A stretch of DNA of 64,000 nt from Miscanthus floridulus (Eukaryota > Streptophyta > Magnoliopsida > Poales > Poaceae). The translations under genes and the position numbers were made by a program. The notes below the pieces were generated by a model. It ran no database searches and was not told the DNA's origin. It saw only the letters and a program-made list of their open reading frames with translations. Where the stretch lies: the NCBI RefSeq assembly GCF_019320115.1, contig NC_089582.1, forward strand, positions 125,451,259 through 125,515,258, read 5' to 3'. Shown here piece after piece: positions 37,301-52,900 of the stretch (its first letter is position 1; every line of letters begins with the position of its first letter).

Positions 37301-39528
37301 CAATAAATATGGTTCTAGACTTTTTATAAATCTTAGCAAATTCTAAACAACTTTGTTATAAACACCTAGAGCTAATTCAACTATTAAAAGGCCACACAGT
37401 ACCAATAAGGCAACCCTATCTGGGTTTGGGCAGAAACAACCATATAAATTTAAGCAGCAATAACTAAAAATCTACATAACAAAAAATTATGATATTTAGC
37501 TTTTTTGAAAAGCTTAAGAAAATTACTATAACCCTTAAACCATCAAACCTAAACTCCTGAAATTTTTGTCAGACATCAACCATCACCTGAGTAGAACTCC
37601 ATAAAAATTTCACATTTATTTGAGCACAACAACTGGTGTTATGAAAAAGACAAGACATAACTAGTATTAAAAACCTAACTGCATGAATTTATTTTTATAG
37701 CAAAATATTTAAACTAAAACATGACATATTATATATCTAATGCATAGATAATTTCACAAGGATTCCAAAATATCCTCATTTCCTATTTTATGATTTTTCT
37801 ACTAATTACTATGAATTTTCAAAGTTGATCATTCAAATCTGCAAAAACCAAAGAAAAAGGGATGTAAATCTTCCATCGGGGACCCTGCAGTAAACACAAA
37901 TTAAACACTAGCCAAGAGGTCCTCATGAGCACTATTCACATGAGTCTATGGTTCACAGTTAGACCCTTCCCTTTTGTCGAATTGCTGCGCGCGGCCCTTG
38001 ACGTGATTTCAACGAAAAATGTCGTCGGGAGCTCACTGTTCTGACCGGAGGAGGTCACGTCGGTGACCGGGGAGTGGCGGCGTAGCCTCCCTATGGCCAG
38101 GTGCATCTGCCATGGGGCACAGCTCAGCCTGAGGATGACCGTGGCCCCCCTGGCCACGTGCATGTGCCGACAGCGGCGGCGGCTACGGCCGGTGCTCCAG
38201 CGACTATGGTAACGGATTGGGACGACGAGCATGAGCACGGAGTGCAGAAGATGGAGGCGAAGTTGATGGTGATGCTAGTAGGGAACGAGGAGGCTGGGAG
38301 TAGCAGGAATGGCCACGGCTCCGATGAGCTTGGAGCTCGACCATGGTGGAGCGTCGAGAGAGAGCAAGGAAGAGAGCTGAGAGGGCGGAAGGTGAGTGAG
38401 GGAGGCCGAGAGAGGCTTGGGTGCTCCACATGAGGCAGGAGAGGGCAGGGGCGCGTGGTGGCAAGGTAGGGCGTTGCTGCCTTGCATGGATGCCACGACA
38501 TCAATTCGATGAACACCTGGCGGGCGGCGAAGTGGCCACTACGGGACGCTGTTTTGGGCTGTCTATGGGCCGCATTTGCGAACAGTCCTTAAACAAAGTT
38601 TGATCTACACGGACTGCTCTACAATCTTCATTTAGGGACCATGGTCATTAGGGTAGTAGATTAGCGGTTAATGACACTCCAAGACGGTATTATCAACACA
38701 TTGATGGTGATTAACAAACTCCAAAATTGTTGGTCATAACAAGGTCAAACGAGTGCCATCCTTTTGCACGCACTTTTCCACAATGTATACTCCAACTTCT
38801 ATCTTTGGACCAAATCAAGTTGTTTAACAAAATCATGAGAACGCGAGATGCCAAGGTCATCGACGATGAATTCCAGACAGCAAAATTTTAAGTACTGAAA
38901 ACAGCTACAGATTCAAAGTTTGAGCCTCGGTTTGACTTAGTTCCAAGTTGATATGGCTCTTGGTCCAAAAACAAAGTTTGTTCTACTCCACTCAATCTTA
39001 AACTTTTATTAAAGGTCAAACTTCATATCTGGTACATAAACCAATTCTTCATCTTGGTCAAAGCAGCATCTCGGTAACCCTGGAATTAGGGTTTTCGACC
39101 AATTGAGGCCTTTTTTTGACATGTGCTCAACACGAACCCTTCATGACTTTTGTTGTAGAGCCAAATTAGAGTTGTTTGGGTAAGGTAGAAAGGTTTGGTT
39201 GATGGCCTATAATTCCATTCACTTAATAAAGCAATCCAAGAAAGATTATAACTTATCATTTCATGTGACTTCTTGATTCCAAACTTTATAAAACTTTTCC
39301 ACTGGTCAAGATGGATGCATGTTGATGTAATGTACATGAAATAAGCATGTTTAACCTTACTCTTGCATAATCTTCACAAGGGTCCACATGTAAGCAAAGG
39401 TGCGTTGTCTAAGTTTAAGTTGGAGCTCACTCTCGTAGATTTGATCTTTCACCCTCATCACCACTTAACCTATCATGTTTGAGCTCAAACCCATTGCTTA
39501 ACTGGTGACAAACACCTAGGGTGTTACA
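34365..39528 (-). repeat. 5' LTR of the LARD-like element
   Basis: Complete copy, 5164 bp, running on the plus strand from TGTGATAG to GGTGTTACA. The GC-rich promoter/start region is at about 38020-38540. A target duplication cannot be tested because the opposite end of the element is truncated; the flanking five bases here are AGCAT. Confidence 0.85.
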
Positions 39529-43591
<4,063 letters not shown>

Positions 43592-45149
43592 CTGCCAATG
43601 AAATCGACTCTTGTGCCATCCATGTCATCATTGTCATTATCGAAGTCATTATTGCAGGTACCAAGCTCCCGTTCAAACCACAGTGATGATGCCACCAATA
43701 AATTTATTTAGAATAAACATAAAGACTGCTTAACTGTAAATAATGGGTGGGACCCTCTCCTCGCTACCGCCGTGGCCACGCCGGGGAGGAGGGAGGGGCC
43801 CCGAGGCGACTGCAGCTTGGAACCCTAGGGTCGACGAGGCGATGGCTATCTATCCCCTATTAGAGAGAAAATGTAACTATCCATCTTCATTTTACCGATC
43901 ATTATTCATCTCAAGTCCTTATCCAATACGTACGACCCAAGACTACAATTTGACACCCGTGCCCACACTTTACAGCAAGACTAATAAAATAGTCTTCGGC
44001 TGGCTGTATGGACTCATACAACCCACTTATGAGTCCACTTAAATATATAGTAGTTGGCTAACCTATGACCCACACTTTTTTCCCTTGCAATGTTTTTGCT
44101 TCTTGTGCTTCGGCTAGCCGTAAAATCACAGCCCACCTCTCTTCTGTGTTCTCTTGCTCTAAGGTGTGGACACCGGCACCCGCGAGTCTAATTGCCACAA
44201 CTGTCATCCCTGTTACGAGATCACGCTGATCTATAATAGTTGAAGAATGTTAAATTGGCCTCTGCTTCATCTCTTGATCCCAATAGCTCTCTGACATTCC
44301 GAAGCCGATACGTTGGCACGGAAGCAAGTGAGAAATCGAGGTCTTTGGAACACCCAAGGCCACGTCGTCACAACGATACAATACACCTTTTGATCCAAAC
44401 ACCAACATTGACAAATCAGCTGTCTGGGCAGTTCTGGCAATCTGGCTACAGGACAAAGCGGAACGATGGACTCAACCCAATGGCGAAAGAGAGAGCAGCG
44501 TCTACGAAAAAACTGAAGGTTGTTAATGATCATATATTCATATTTGGACAAACAATTCGCCACTTAAGTCTAAGAATAGTCTCCAGTCAGTGGACAAAAA
44601 TTCACGGCAAGATCCATGCTGCCCTTTCATTATATGTTCGCTCCAAACTAGGGATTACGCAGTTGCTTTTGCTTATGTTTTAATTTCATACCAGTATTTT
44701 TTTTTCAATGACAGCATGAGTTTTTTTTTCATATTTTTACTAAAAGAGTAAAAGACAAATATAAAAGGGCACAAATAAAGAGAACACAATTACACAACTA
44801 TTTACGTATCGTAGACAAAACTACCGAGCACACCTCAAGTCCAAAGAAACTAAGAAAGCCATGGATACAAAGAACAAAGAACCAAACAAAGCCGAGAGCA
44901 ACCAAGGGATTATCGACTCAGCAATTTAGATTTGTTCAATTGGTTTCTTTGACATAAAAATGGCGCTTTTTTGTGGTCCTCCGTTTTGCTGAAAAATTCT
45001 CCTATTTTGTCTATTTCACACATTCCACCCTAAGTAGATTACTAAGCCATCGAAGTCCTATTAATGTTGAGCTTGTTTGTATCTCAGCAAATTGGATCAG
45101 ATTCTCTTGATTGTGTATGACTCCCCATGGGAGCGAATATTCCACGATC
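43592..45149. other. stretch without a recognised gene
   Basis: Mixed composition. A 147-codon open frame at 44240-44683 (+) has no recognisable motif, no start context and irregular codon use, so I do not call it a gene. T-runs at about 44698-44730 hint at another retroelement border. Nothing else supported. Confidence 0.5.
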
Positions 45150-45483
45150 TAACACGTTGTGCTTTCAGTGGTAGGCGACGTTCTCGTCGACAGCGAGGCA
45201 CCTGTGGTGACTTCGTCAAAGATTTGTCAGCCCAGTCTTCGAATATGCTCATAGGAGTATCAGTGGTAAGCAATGTTCCGATCGACAGCGAGGTGCTCAT
45301 AGGGGTATCAGTAGTAGGCAATGTTCCCGTCGACAGCGAGGCGATGACTTCATCAATCTCAAGGATTTACCGGCCGAGTCTTCGAAAATGGTCATAGGGG
45401 TAGGGTTTGCGTACGTGCATTTATAGGGGGTGAGTATGCGTACGTTATAAGTGTCTGAGTTGTGGTGTGTAACCTAAAAAAAA
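45150..45483 (+). mobile_element. short non-LTR retroelement tail (SINE- or LINE-3'-like)
   Basis: The order of the 'cgtcgacagcgaggc(a/g)', 'tgacttcgtcaa', 'gctcatagg(a/g)gta', 'ttataggggtgagta(t)gcg' segments and the final A-run (45476-45483) is that of short non-LTR retroelements common in panicoid grasses, as I recall them. An inner segment of about 65 bp (GTCGACAGCGAGG to GGTATCAGTGGTA) is repeated two to three times, which is unusual. Confidence 0.5.
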
Positions 45484-45663
45484 TAGACTTGACGGACGAA
45501 TTAATGGAGATATCTCACATATGCTAATGGTAAATACTCGCAACAGTATGTACTAGCAAAAACCAGAGCCACACTTATCGTCTGGTGTCGTTTCGATTGA
45601 TGCCAGTCTGGTATCATCGACGAGAACAACGGCCACAAATGTCTTGCAGGAGTAGGATTACCG

Positions 45664-45798
45664 GCCTATTCGGCAGCCTGTATCTGGCTTATAAGCTTTG
45701 GCTTATCAATCAGCCAATAGTGTTTTTCTCTCACACCAAACCAGTCAGCAGTACTTTCAGACATGGCTTATAAGCCAATCCAGCCAAAACAAACAGGC
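45664..45798. mobile_element. MITE (hAT-like) in the UGT-B promoter region
   Basis: A 135-bp near-palindrome. The left end GCCTATTCGGCAGCCTG and the inverse of the right end GCCTGTTTGTTTTGGCTGG flank inner arms sharing GGCTTATAAGC and CAGTACTTTCAGACATGGC-type sequence. This is a very common grass MITE type ('GGCCTGTTCGGC... ...AACAGGCC'). It ends 28 bp before the TATA box of UGT-B. Confidence 0.7.
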
Positions 45799-45825
45799 TT
45801 ACGTCGATCTGGTTCTCCATGTTCG

Positions 45826-45832
45826 TATAAAA
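45826..45832 (+). promoter_or_regulatory. TATA box of UGT-B
   Basis: TATAAAA, 97 bp before the ATG at 45929. This would give a 5' UTR of about 65-70 bases, a normal arrangement. Confidence 0.6.
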
Positions 45833-45928
45833 CAAAGCCAATATTCTGATTCTTGTTTCTGCTGCAATCCCTCCAAAGGCTCCAACACGTCCAGCAAAAG
45901 AGCACGCTGTTGGCCTAGCCCATGATCA

Positions 45929-47343
45929 ATGGCTGCCGCAACCATGGTCTTCCTACCATGCTGGGGATCCGGTCACTTCATGTCCATGATCGCGGCCGGC
46001 AAGCGGATGCTCGACGCCAGCGGTGGTGCCCTCTCCCTGACCGTGCTGGTCATGCAGGCCCCGACGCCAGCCGTGAGTCGTCGTCTGGCCTTGACATCCG
46101 CTTCCTGAATCTCCCCGCCGTGGAGCCGACGACCGACTGCGTGGCCCTCGAGGAGTTCAACTTCAGGTACATCCAGCTCCAGGCGCCCCAAGTCGAGGAG
46201 GCCATAGCCGGGCTACCGTCCCCGGTGGCCGCCATCGTCTTCGATCTCTTCTGTACGCCCCTGCTCGACGTGGCCGGCGAGCTCGCCGTGCCCCGGTATG
46301 CGTACTTCGCCTCCACGGGCGCGTTCCTCGCGCTCATGCTGCGCCTGCCGCTGCCGGGAATCCGTGAGGACCTCATCGTCAGGATCAAGCAGGCAGAAGG
46401 CACGGTGGACGTGCCGGGGCTGCCGCCGGTGCCGGTGTCCTACATGCCGGCGTGCCTGTCGGGCAGTAAGATCGGCAACTACGAGTGGTTCGAGTACTAC
46501 GCGCGCCGCCTCATGGACACCAGCGGCATCATCATCAACTCCTCGGTCGAGCTGGAGCCTGGGGTTCTCGGCGCTATCTCGGACGGCCACTGCGTGCCGG
46601 GCCGCCCGGCTCCGACCGTCTACGCCATCGGCCCGGTGATCTGGTTCGCCGCCGCGGCGCCTGAGCAGCAGTCGCACGCGTGCGTCCAGTGGCTCGACAC
46701 GCAGCCGTCGGCCTCAGTCGTGTTCCTCTGCTTCGGAAGCAACGGGGTCCTCGACGTAGCGCAGGTCAGGGAAGTCGCCGCTGGCCTGGAGCGCGGCGGC
46801 CACCGCTTCCTTTGGGTGCTGCGGGGCGCGCCGGCCGCCGGCTCGCGCCACCCGACGGACGCCGACCTGGACACGGTGCTCCCCACCGGGTTCCTGACGC
46901 GGACCCGGGGGCACGGGCTCGTGTGGCCTGCCTGGGCGCCGCAGAAGGAGATCCTGGCCCACCCGGCCGTCGGCGGCTTCGTGACCCACTGCGGGTGGAA
47001 CTCCATCCTGGAGAGCCTGTGGTTCGGTGTGCCGATGGTGCCGTGGCCGCTCTACTCGGAGCAGCACCTGAACGCGTTCGAGCTCGCCAGGGACATGGGC
47101 GTCGCCGTCCACCTCAAGAATATGGACGTCACCAAGGCGGACTTGCTTGTGGAGGCAGCCGAGCTGGAGGCGGCGGTGCGGGGCCTGATGGGCGGGACAG
47201 AAGGGGGCAGGAAGGTCAAGGAGAAGGCCGCGGACATGAAGGACGCGTGCCGGAATGCCGTGGTGGAGGGCGGGTCATCATACGTTGCGCTTCGGGAGCT
47301 CATGCGCGGTCTCTGCCCCGGCGGTGGGGCACCGTCGCCGTGA
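45929..47343 (+). pseudogene. UGT-B: family 1 UDP-glycosyltransferase (UGT88-like), frameshifted
   Basis: Paralogue of UGT-A. Starting at ATG 45929 the first frame gives the family N-terminus with the acceptor-site His16 (CWGSGHF) and runs to ...TVLVMQAPTPA. The remaining protein, from about SSGLDIRFLNLP to the TGA at 47343, lies in another frame. Set against UGT-A, about 11 codons between these points (near 46070-46080) are missing, so a deletion of roughly 30-40 nt, not a multiple of three, broke the frame; the first frame stops at about 46109. Downstream everything looks intact: FDLFCTP, VPGLPPVPVSYMP, and a canonical PSPG box with WAPQ, HCGWNS and final EQ. The open frame can be extended up to 45922, but that start gives a non-family N-terminus without the His. 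A sequencing or assembly error at this spot would make it a normal gene. Confidence 0.85.
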
Positions 47344-47550
47344 CGGCTGGGCAGGCTCGCTGTTTTACGGACGAAGAAGGGCCGTCGGCATGCGTCGTGA
47401 TCAGTTTGGTGCTATGTTTGTAACAGGACACCACATATTATTAGTAATAACAAAAGTCAGGCAGGCGCATCAAAAATCTACATTACCTTCAGGCGACGGT
47501 GTGAACACGTGTTGAACAATAAGCACTACACCACCGACGGTTGTAACCCG

Positions 47551-47577
47551 CCCCCCCCCCCCCCCCCCCCCCCCCCC
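47551..47577. repeat. uninterrupted C27 tract
   Basis: 27 consecutive C, 27 bp inside the CACTA end. The G-rich strand could form a quadruplex. Such runs are often misjudged in length by sequencing. Confidence 0.95.
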
Positions 47578-47794
47578 AACACCGCCAGTTATTGCCATTG
47601 TTTGCAGTGGCGAAGCTACATAGGTGGCACCCACAAAAAAAATTGAAAAATCACTATTAGGATCAAATTTTCACCATGACTGTAGCTTAAATTTTCACAC
47701 CTATAAGAGAAGCGCACCCCTCTAATTTATTCTATCATCGCCACTGGTTGTTTGTGAAAGTCGTTAGTGATAACCTCGGTTATCAGCGCCAGAT

Positions 47795-48340
47795 TGACGT
47801 TCAATCCAGCAGTGATGTCGTTACCATCACTGCTGCGTCGGAGTTCGATCCAGCGACAGTACGTTGAATATCACCGCCGGTCGAACGTATGAACCGACGG
47901 TGATGATGGTCATCACCGTCGGTCAGAGATATTAGCATTAGCGTTAACAATGGAGGCATCAACGATGGTCTAGCTAGCGATCCGACGGTTATGAAGGAGA
48001 CATCAACGTCGGTCGGACATACGATATAGTGGTGTTGATGAAGACATCAACGTCAGTTTGGCATATGATCCGGCGGTGATGTTGGAGACATCAACGTCGG
48101 TTGGGCATACGATCCGACAGTGATGGATACATCAACGTCGGCCTAGTGTATGATTCGTCAGTGATGTAGTAACTATCGCAATTGGTTGGCGTTCGATCTC
48201 AATGACGGATATATCACCGTCATTCTGGCATACGATCCATCGGTGATTGAGCAGACATCATCGTCGCCCTTGAGTTTGGTCCAGCGGTGATGTCTTGTCT
48301 ATCACCACCGGTGTGGCGTTTTTTCCGGCGATGTTGCTAC
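47795..48340. repeat. CACTA subterminal repeat array
   Basis: Units of about 50-60 bp built on 'gcatacgatcc(g/a)(a/g)c(a/g)gtgatg...gacatcaacgtcgg' repeat at least seven times with drift. Early units have the inverse pairing (GACGGTGATG against CATCACCGTC), forming short hairpins. Confidence 0.75.
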
Positions 48341-49221
48341 TATCATCAACACAGGTATTATCATACCACCAACGATTTGGATAGGCCGGCGGTGAGATGT
48401 TGTATTTTTCATAATATAATTTTAATATATCAAAATAATAATACCATTAGTATTTGGATTACATCATGCCCAGAACATACATAATGCCTCAAAATATACA
48501 TCACCGTCGGACCACGAGTCCATACAACAAATCTAACCACAATGACATATGTTTGAGAACACAAAATATAACAAACGATCGTCCATAATAAAACCGGTAT
48601 TACTAGGTGAAGATGAATCTGAGCATATTAGCACCTTGATAAGAAAACAAATACTCCCTCCATCCATAAAAGAATGCAATTCTCTTTTTTCGAGAAGTCA
48701 AACAGTTTGAACTTGACTAAATTTATATAAAAAATATTAACATTGATAATACAAAAATAAGTATCATTAGATTAGTTATAGAATATACTTTAATAACAAA
48801 TTTATTTGAAGACATAAATGCTAATACTATTTACTATAAATTTGGTCAAACTTGAGCTAGTTTGACCGACACGCACTACCGGATTCAGCTTCTTTGCCGA
48901 GTGCCTCAGGCCTGAGGCCGATATACACTCGGCAAAGCCTTTGCCGAGTGTTACACTCGGCAAAGGTCGCTCGGTAAACAGTTTATCGGCAAAGACCTCT
49001 TTGCCGAGTGTATTTTATCGGGCACTCGACAAAGCCTTTGCCGAGTGCTAATCTGACACTCGGCAAAGAAAAGTCACCGTGACGGTGAGCGCCACCGTGA
49101 CGGCGGCTTTGCCGAGTGTCAAGGTCAAGCACTCGGCAAAGGTTGCCTCTTTGCCGAGCGCCGTTGACTCAGACACTCGGCAAAGGTGGCCACTGTGCCG
49201 AGTGCCACCGGCAAGACACTA

Positions 49222-49517
49222 GCGAAAGAAATAGCTCAACTCTGCTAGCACTAGCCAGACATGCTCAGGGACATAGCCTCGAACCATCGCCGAAAGAAGC
49301 CGCTCAATCCATATGTGGTAGTCATGACTCTTCATCCCTAAGACTCGCATAGTAGATAAGTTCACTCCCCTCCTCAGATTAGTTGCATACCCATCAGAGA
49401 ACATTAACGTCTAGATCCATTCTAGTACTTCCCTCCTTTGGGGCTTGCTCAAGACAAAATCGGCCTTAGGCCTTCTCCATGTCTTGCCGTGACTAGGAGG
49501 CTTCATATGTTGGTTTG
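49222..49517. repeat. second copy of a 296-bp transposase segment inside the CACTA
   Basis: Identical, as far as I can read base by base, to 51538-51833 (offset 2316, same orientation). The source lies in the DUF4218-type exon region and the segment before it; this copy sits among TTTGCCGAGTG units near the element's 3' end. Confidence 0.95.
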
Positions 49518-49960
49518 TCGTCACTTTACCGAGTGTCATGGCCATTGCACTCGGCAAAGTGACTGAAAACAGCCTTTTTTATTTGTTTTTTACATTCCAT
49601 CCAAACAAATAGAAGATATATATAACAAACATCACCAACATCACATATATATCATCAACAGCACATATATATCACCAACACCACATATATATCACAAACG
49701 TCACATGTCTCACAATATATCACAAATAAGTTCATAAGTAATCCAAGTGCTCCATCATCTACAACCACAATTGCAAATAGAAGTACCATTAACAACCACA
49801 AGTATCATCACCTAGCTTCCTCATCCCACCGCCCACCATCTTTGTTCAATCACCTGCAATTAAAAAGAGTAAACCAATGTGCACAGATAAACAAGAAGTA
49901 CTTAGAAAGAGATGCAAAATAAACAAAACGTAATTACAAAATAACATAGTATTACATGTA

Positions 49961-52900
49961 TTAGAAATAATCTTCATGATCGGGATTAGCTGGATCATAA
50001 GTCTTATCATCACTATCAATCATGTCGAAATAATCAACACTATCCGAATGAGCAATGTTACCATTGTCATTGTCTAAATGTAATCGCTCAAGCATTTGTA
50101 AGTCCTTCACATTTTGCACCTCATCTCCAGCGTCCTCTTCAATAACCGTTTCATTGTCTACTTCCATTCCGATCGCTTCGGTTAAGTCTATCTCAAACCT
50201 CCCTTCTAGTCCCTCTTCTTGAAAGAACTCTCCGTCATATGTGTTTAGGTCTAAGTTGTAATCTTCATCGTTTGGGACAGGCACTTTACCGTGTGGCAAT
50301 ACCATGTGCACAATATCCCAACCCTTAAGATGACTTTTGCTTTGACACGCATATGGGAGATAATAAACTTGCGTGGCCTGTTGGGCCACAATATAGACAT
50401 CGTCTCCTGGTAAGACAGAATCCTATCGAATTTCGACTAGCCCAAGATTAGAATATGTCCGTCTCGTTACTTTAGGATCAAACCAATGGTATTTGAATAT
50501 GACGGGATTAAAAGGTTTGGAACCATGAAACTTGAGTTCTTATATTTCTTCAATTCTTCCATAATACTTGACCTCATCAACACTGGGTGTAAAAACTCTA
50601 GAACTTGTGGTTCTTCGATTAGGCCGACTCTGCTCGTAGCTTGTTGTGCGAAAGCGACATCCATTCACATCATAACTGGAAAGTGACCTGACCCTATAGG
50701 CAAAGCCATCGGCAACCTGTCTCAACTCGGCACGCATAGACGCATCCCTTTGGCCCTGCATGCTCAAGCAGGATACATCATTATATTATTCGCACGTACG
50801 AGTAACTTGGACTGTCAAACTAAGTACGAGCTAAATTGGACGGTACCTTCCGTTTAAACCAAGAAATGAAATCGGGCATTCCATTTCCCGCACCCTGTCT
50901 AAGAAGGGTATCTACCTGCTACGGGGTAGGATCCCTTGATTGACACCAGAATTCATAAAGAAATCCCCTGTACCAACGAGAAACAAGGGGGTTGGATGCA
51001 GAATAGTGATGATGTATTTAACAAGTTCGTTGAGAACTTACTGCATGTATGGCGCCACTTCATCAAGGTTGGTCAACACGTATAGCATGATATGGCGCCA
51101 CTCTTCATGATTCAAGGTCTTGGGGGTCGATGCACTTGCGCTTCCGAGTTGCCCTCGGAAAAGGCTGAGGTTCGATTCATTTTCGCTAGCATTGTAACGA
51201 GGGGGTGGATTATGCATGCTAGGGAGGTTGTCACCATAGTATGTTGTTGTGAAGTTCGCCACCTCCTCTAGAATGTATGCCTCTGCAATGGAAGCCTCGA
51301 TGTTTCATTTATTTCTACATTTCTTTCAAAGAACCTTTAGACATCTCTTGATTGGATAGCACCAACAGCTCTGCACGGGCCCCCCATTCGTGCCTCAAAC
51401 GGGAGGTGCAAAATCAAATGCTGCATCGGATTGAAGAAGCCGGGTGGAAAGATCTTCTCCAACTTACAGAGCAACAAAGGTGCCATTCTTTCCAAGTCAG
51501 CAATCACGGTCCGAGATAACTCCTTGGCACAAAGCTGGCGAAAGAAATAGCTCAACTCTGCTAGCACTAGCCAGACATGCTCAGGGACATAGCCTCGAAC
51601 CATCGCCGAAAGAAGCCGCTCAATCCATATGTGGTAGTCATGACTCTTCATCCCTAAGACTCGCATAGTAGATAAGTTCACTCCCCTCCTCAGATTAGTT
51701 GCATACCCATCAGAGAACATTAACGTCTAGATCCATTCTAGTACTTCCCTCCTTTGGGGCTTGCTCAAGACAAAATCGGCCTTAGGCCTTCTCCATGTCT
51801 TGCCGTGACTAGGAGGCTTCATATGTTGGTTTGGTCTATCGCATAACGTTGTTAGATCCACTCTAGCCTTAATGTTGTCCTTTGACTTGTTAGGAATGTC
51901 CATGATTGTTGCCCAAATTGCCTCGACAACATTCTTTTTAGTGTGCATTACATCAATATTGTGTGGAAGGAGAAGGTCATCAAAATAGGGGAGCCGAGTC
52001 AAGCCCGACTTATGAGTCCACATATGTTGCTCTCTATATCCCACAAAACCACCTTCTGGATTGACTACGAGACCATCTATCTGTTCACGAACCACGGCAC
52101 CAGTCATTATCGGTGGTGCAGGGTCTATCACTATGACACATTTTGTAAAGTTCTTGATGTCTCGTCTGAATGCATGGTCAAAAGAGAGGAATTGCTGATG
52201 TTTGTCGAACGATGAATACTTGCCACCCTTCTGCAACCAAATGAACCCCAGACCTTCCTTGCATACTGGGCATGGGAACTTCCCGTGAACACACTAGGCG
52301 TAGAATATCCCATACGCTAGGAAGTCATGCAGGGAGTAGTGGTACCAAACATGCATTTTGAAGTTTTTCTTTGTAGCTCAGTCGTATGTCCATACCCTTT
52401 CCTCCCAAGCACGGACCAATTCATCAATCACAGGATCCATGAACACACCCATATTATTCCCTGTGTGTCTAGGAATTATCAATGACAAGAATATGTTCTG
52501 TCGTTGAAAGCATACACCGAGGGGAGATTGAGGGGGATACCAAACACGGGCCAACATGTGTATGGGGCAGCCATCATTCCATAAGGATTGAACCCATCTG
52601 TTGCCAGCACAACACATACATTATGAGCCTCTTTAGCTTTCTCATGATGAATGCCATCAAAGTGGGTCCATGCTTCACCATCGGATGCATGTACCATCCT
52701 ATCAGGATTGTATCGTTTGCTATTTTTGTGCCATGTCATCTGTTTCATGGATTCCTCGGTCATGTATAGCCGTTGGATCCTCGGTATGAACAGAAGGCGC
52801 CATAGGATTGTCACGGGAATGTCAAGCTGCCTCTTCTAGTCATCACCAGAATCTACCTCTAGAAACCTAGAGGATTTACACTTTGGACAATACTTTGCTT

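Larger units (their letters stand above)
24408..39528 (-). mobile_element. LARD-like LTR element: 5.1-kb LTRs and a non-coding interior
   Basis: Two direct copies, 24408-29552 and 34365-39528, align from end to end with an initial offset of 10032. On the minus strand the LTR starts TGTAACACCC and ends CTATCACA. A primer site for initiator Met-tRNA and a polypurine tract flank the interior in the right places. The interior (29553-34364, about 4.8 kb) shows no gag or pol. Very long LTRs around a non-coding core define LARD elements; the ends resemble Del/Tekay-type gypsy LTRs. The LTRs differ by many substitutions and indels (for example a 17-bp deletion near 34665 and a large deletion near 37530), so the insertion is old. 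The left LTR lacks its outer 74-75 bp. Confidence 0.85.
47524..48653 (+). mobile_element. left end of another CACTA element
   Basis: It begins CACTACACCACCGACGGTTG. Within 250 bp an array of (G/C)GACGGTGATG / CATCACCGTCGG units starts, typical of CACTA subterminal regions. No matching right end (…TAGTG with the same motif) is found before 64000, so the element is truncated or, if complete, extends beyond the window. In the second case it would contain the Stowaway, the 7.8-kb CACTA and the three gene fragments. Right coordinate given only to the next element. Confidence 0.6.

Noticed and set aside
44240..44683. 147-codon open frame as a gene
   Set aside because: No recognisable motif, irregular composition, no neighbouring exons; kept only as unassigned sequence.
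45922..46080. ATG at 45922 as true start of a 473-residue UGT-B
   Set aside because: Its first 50 residues have no UGT character; the WGSGH motif lies in the frame starting at 45929. The upstream frame is an artefact of the deletion.
47524..48340. Regularly spaced repeats as a CRISPR-like array
   Set aside because: Units are degenerate and lack constant repeats with unique spacers; they begin with CACTA and are transposon subterminal repeats in a plant genome.
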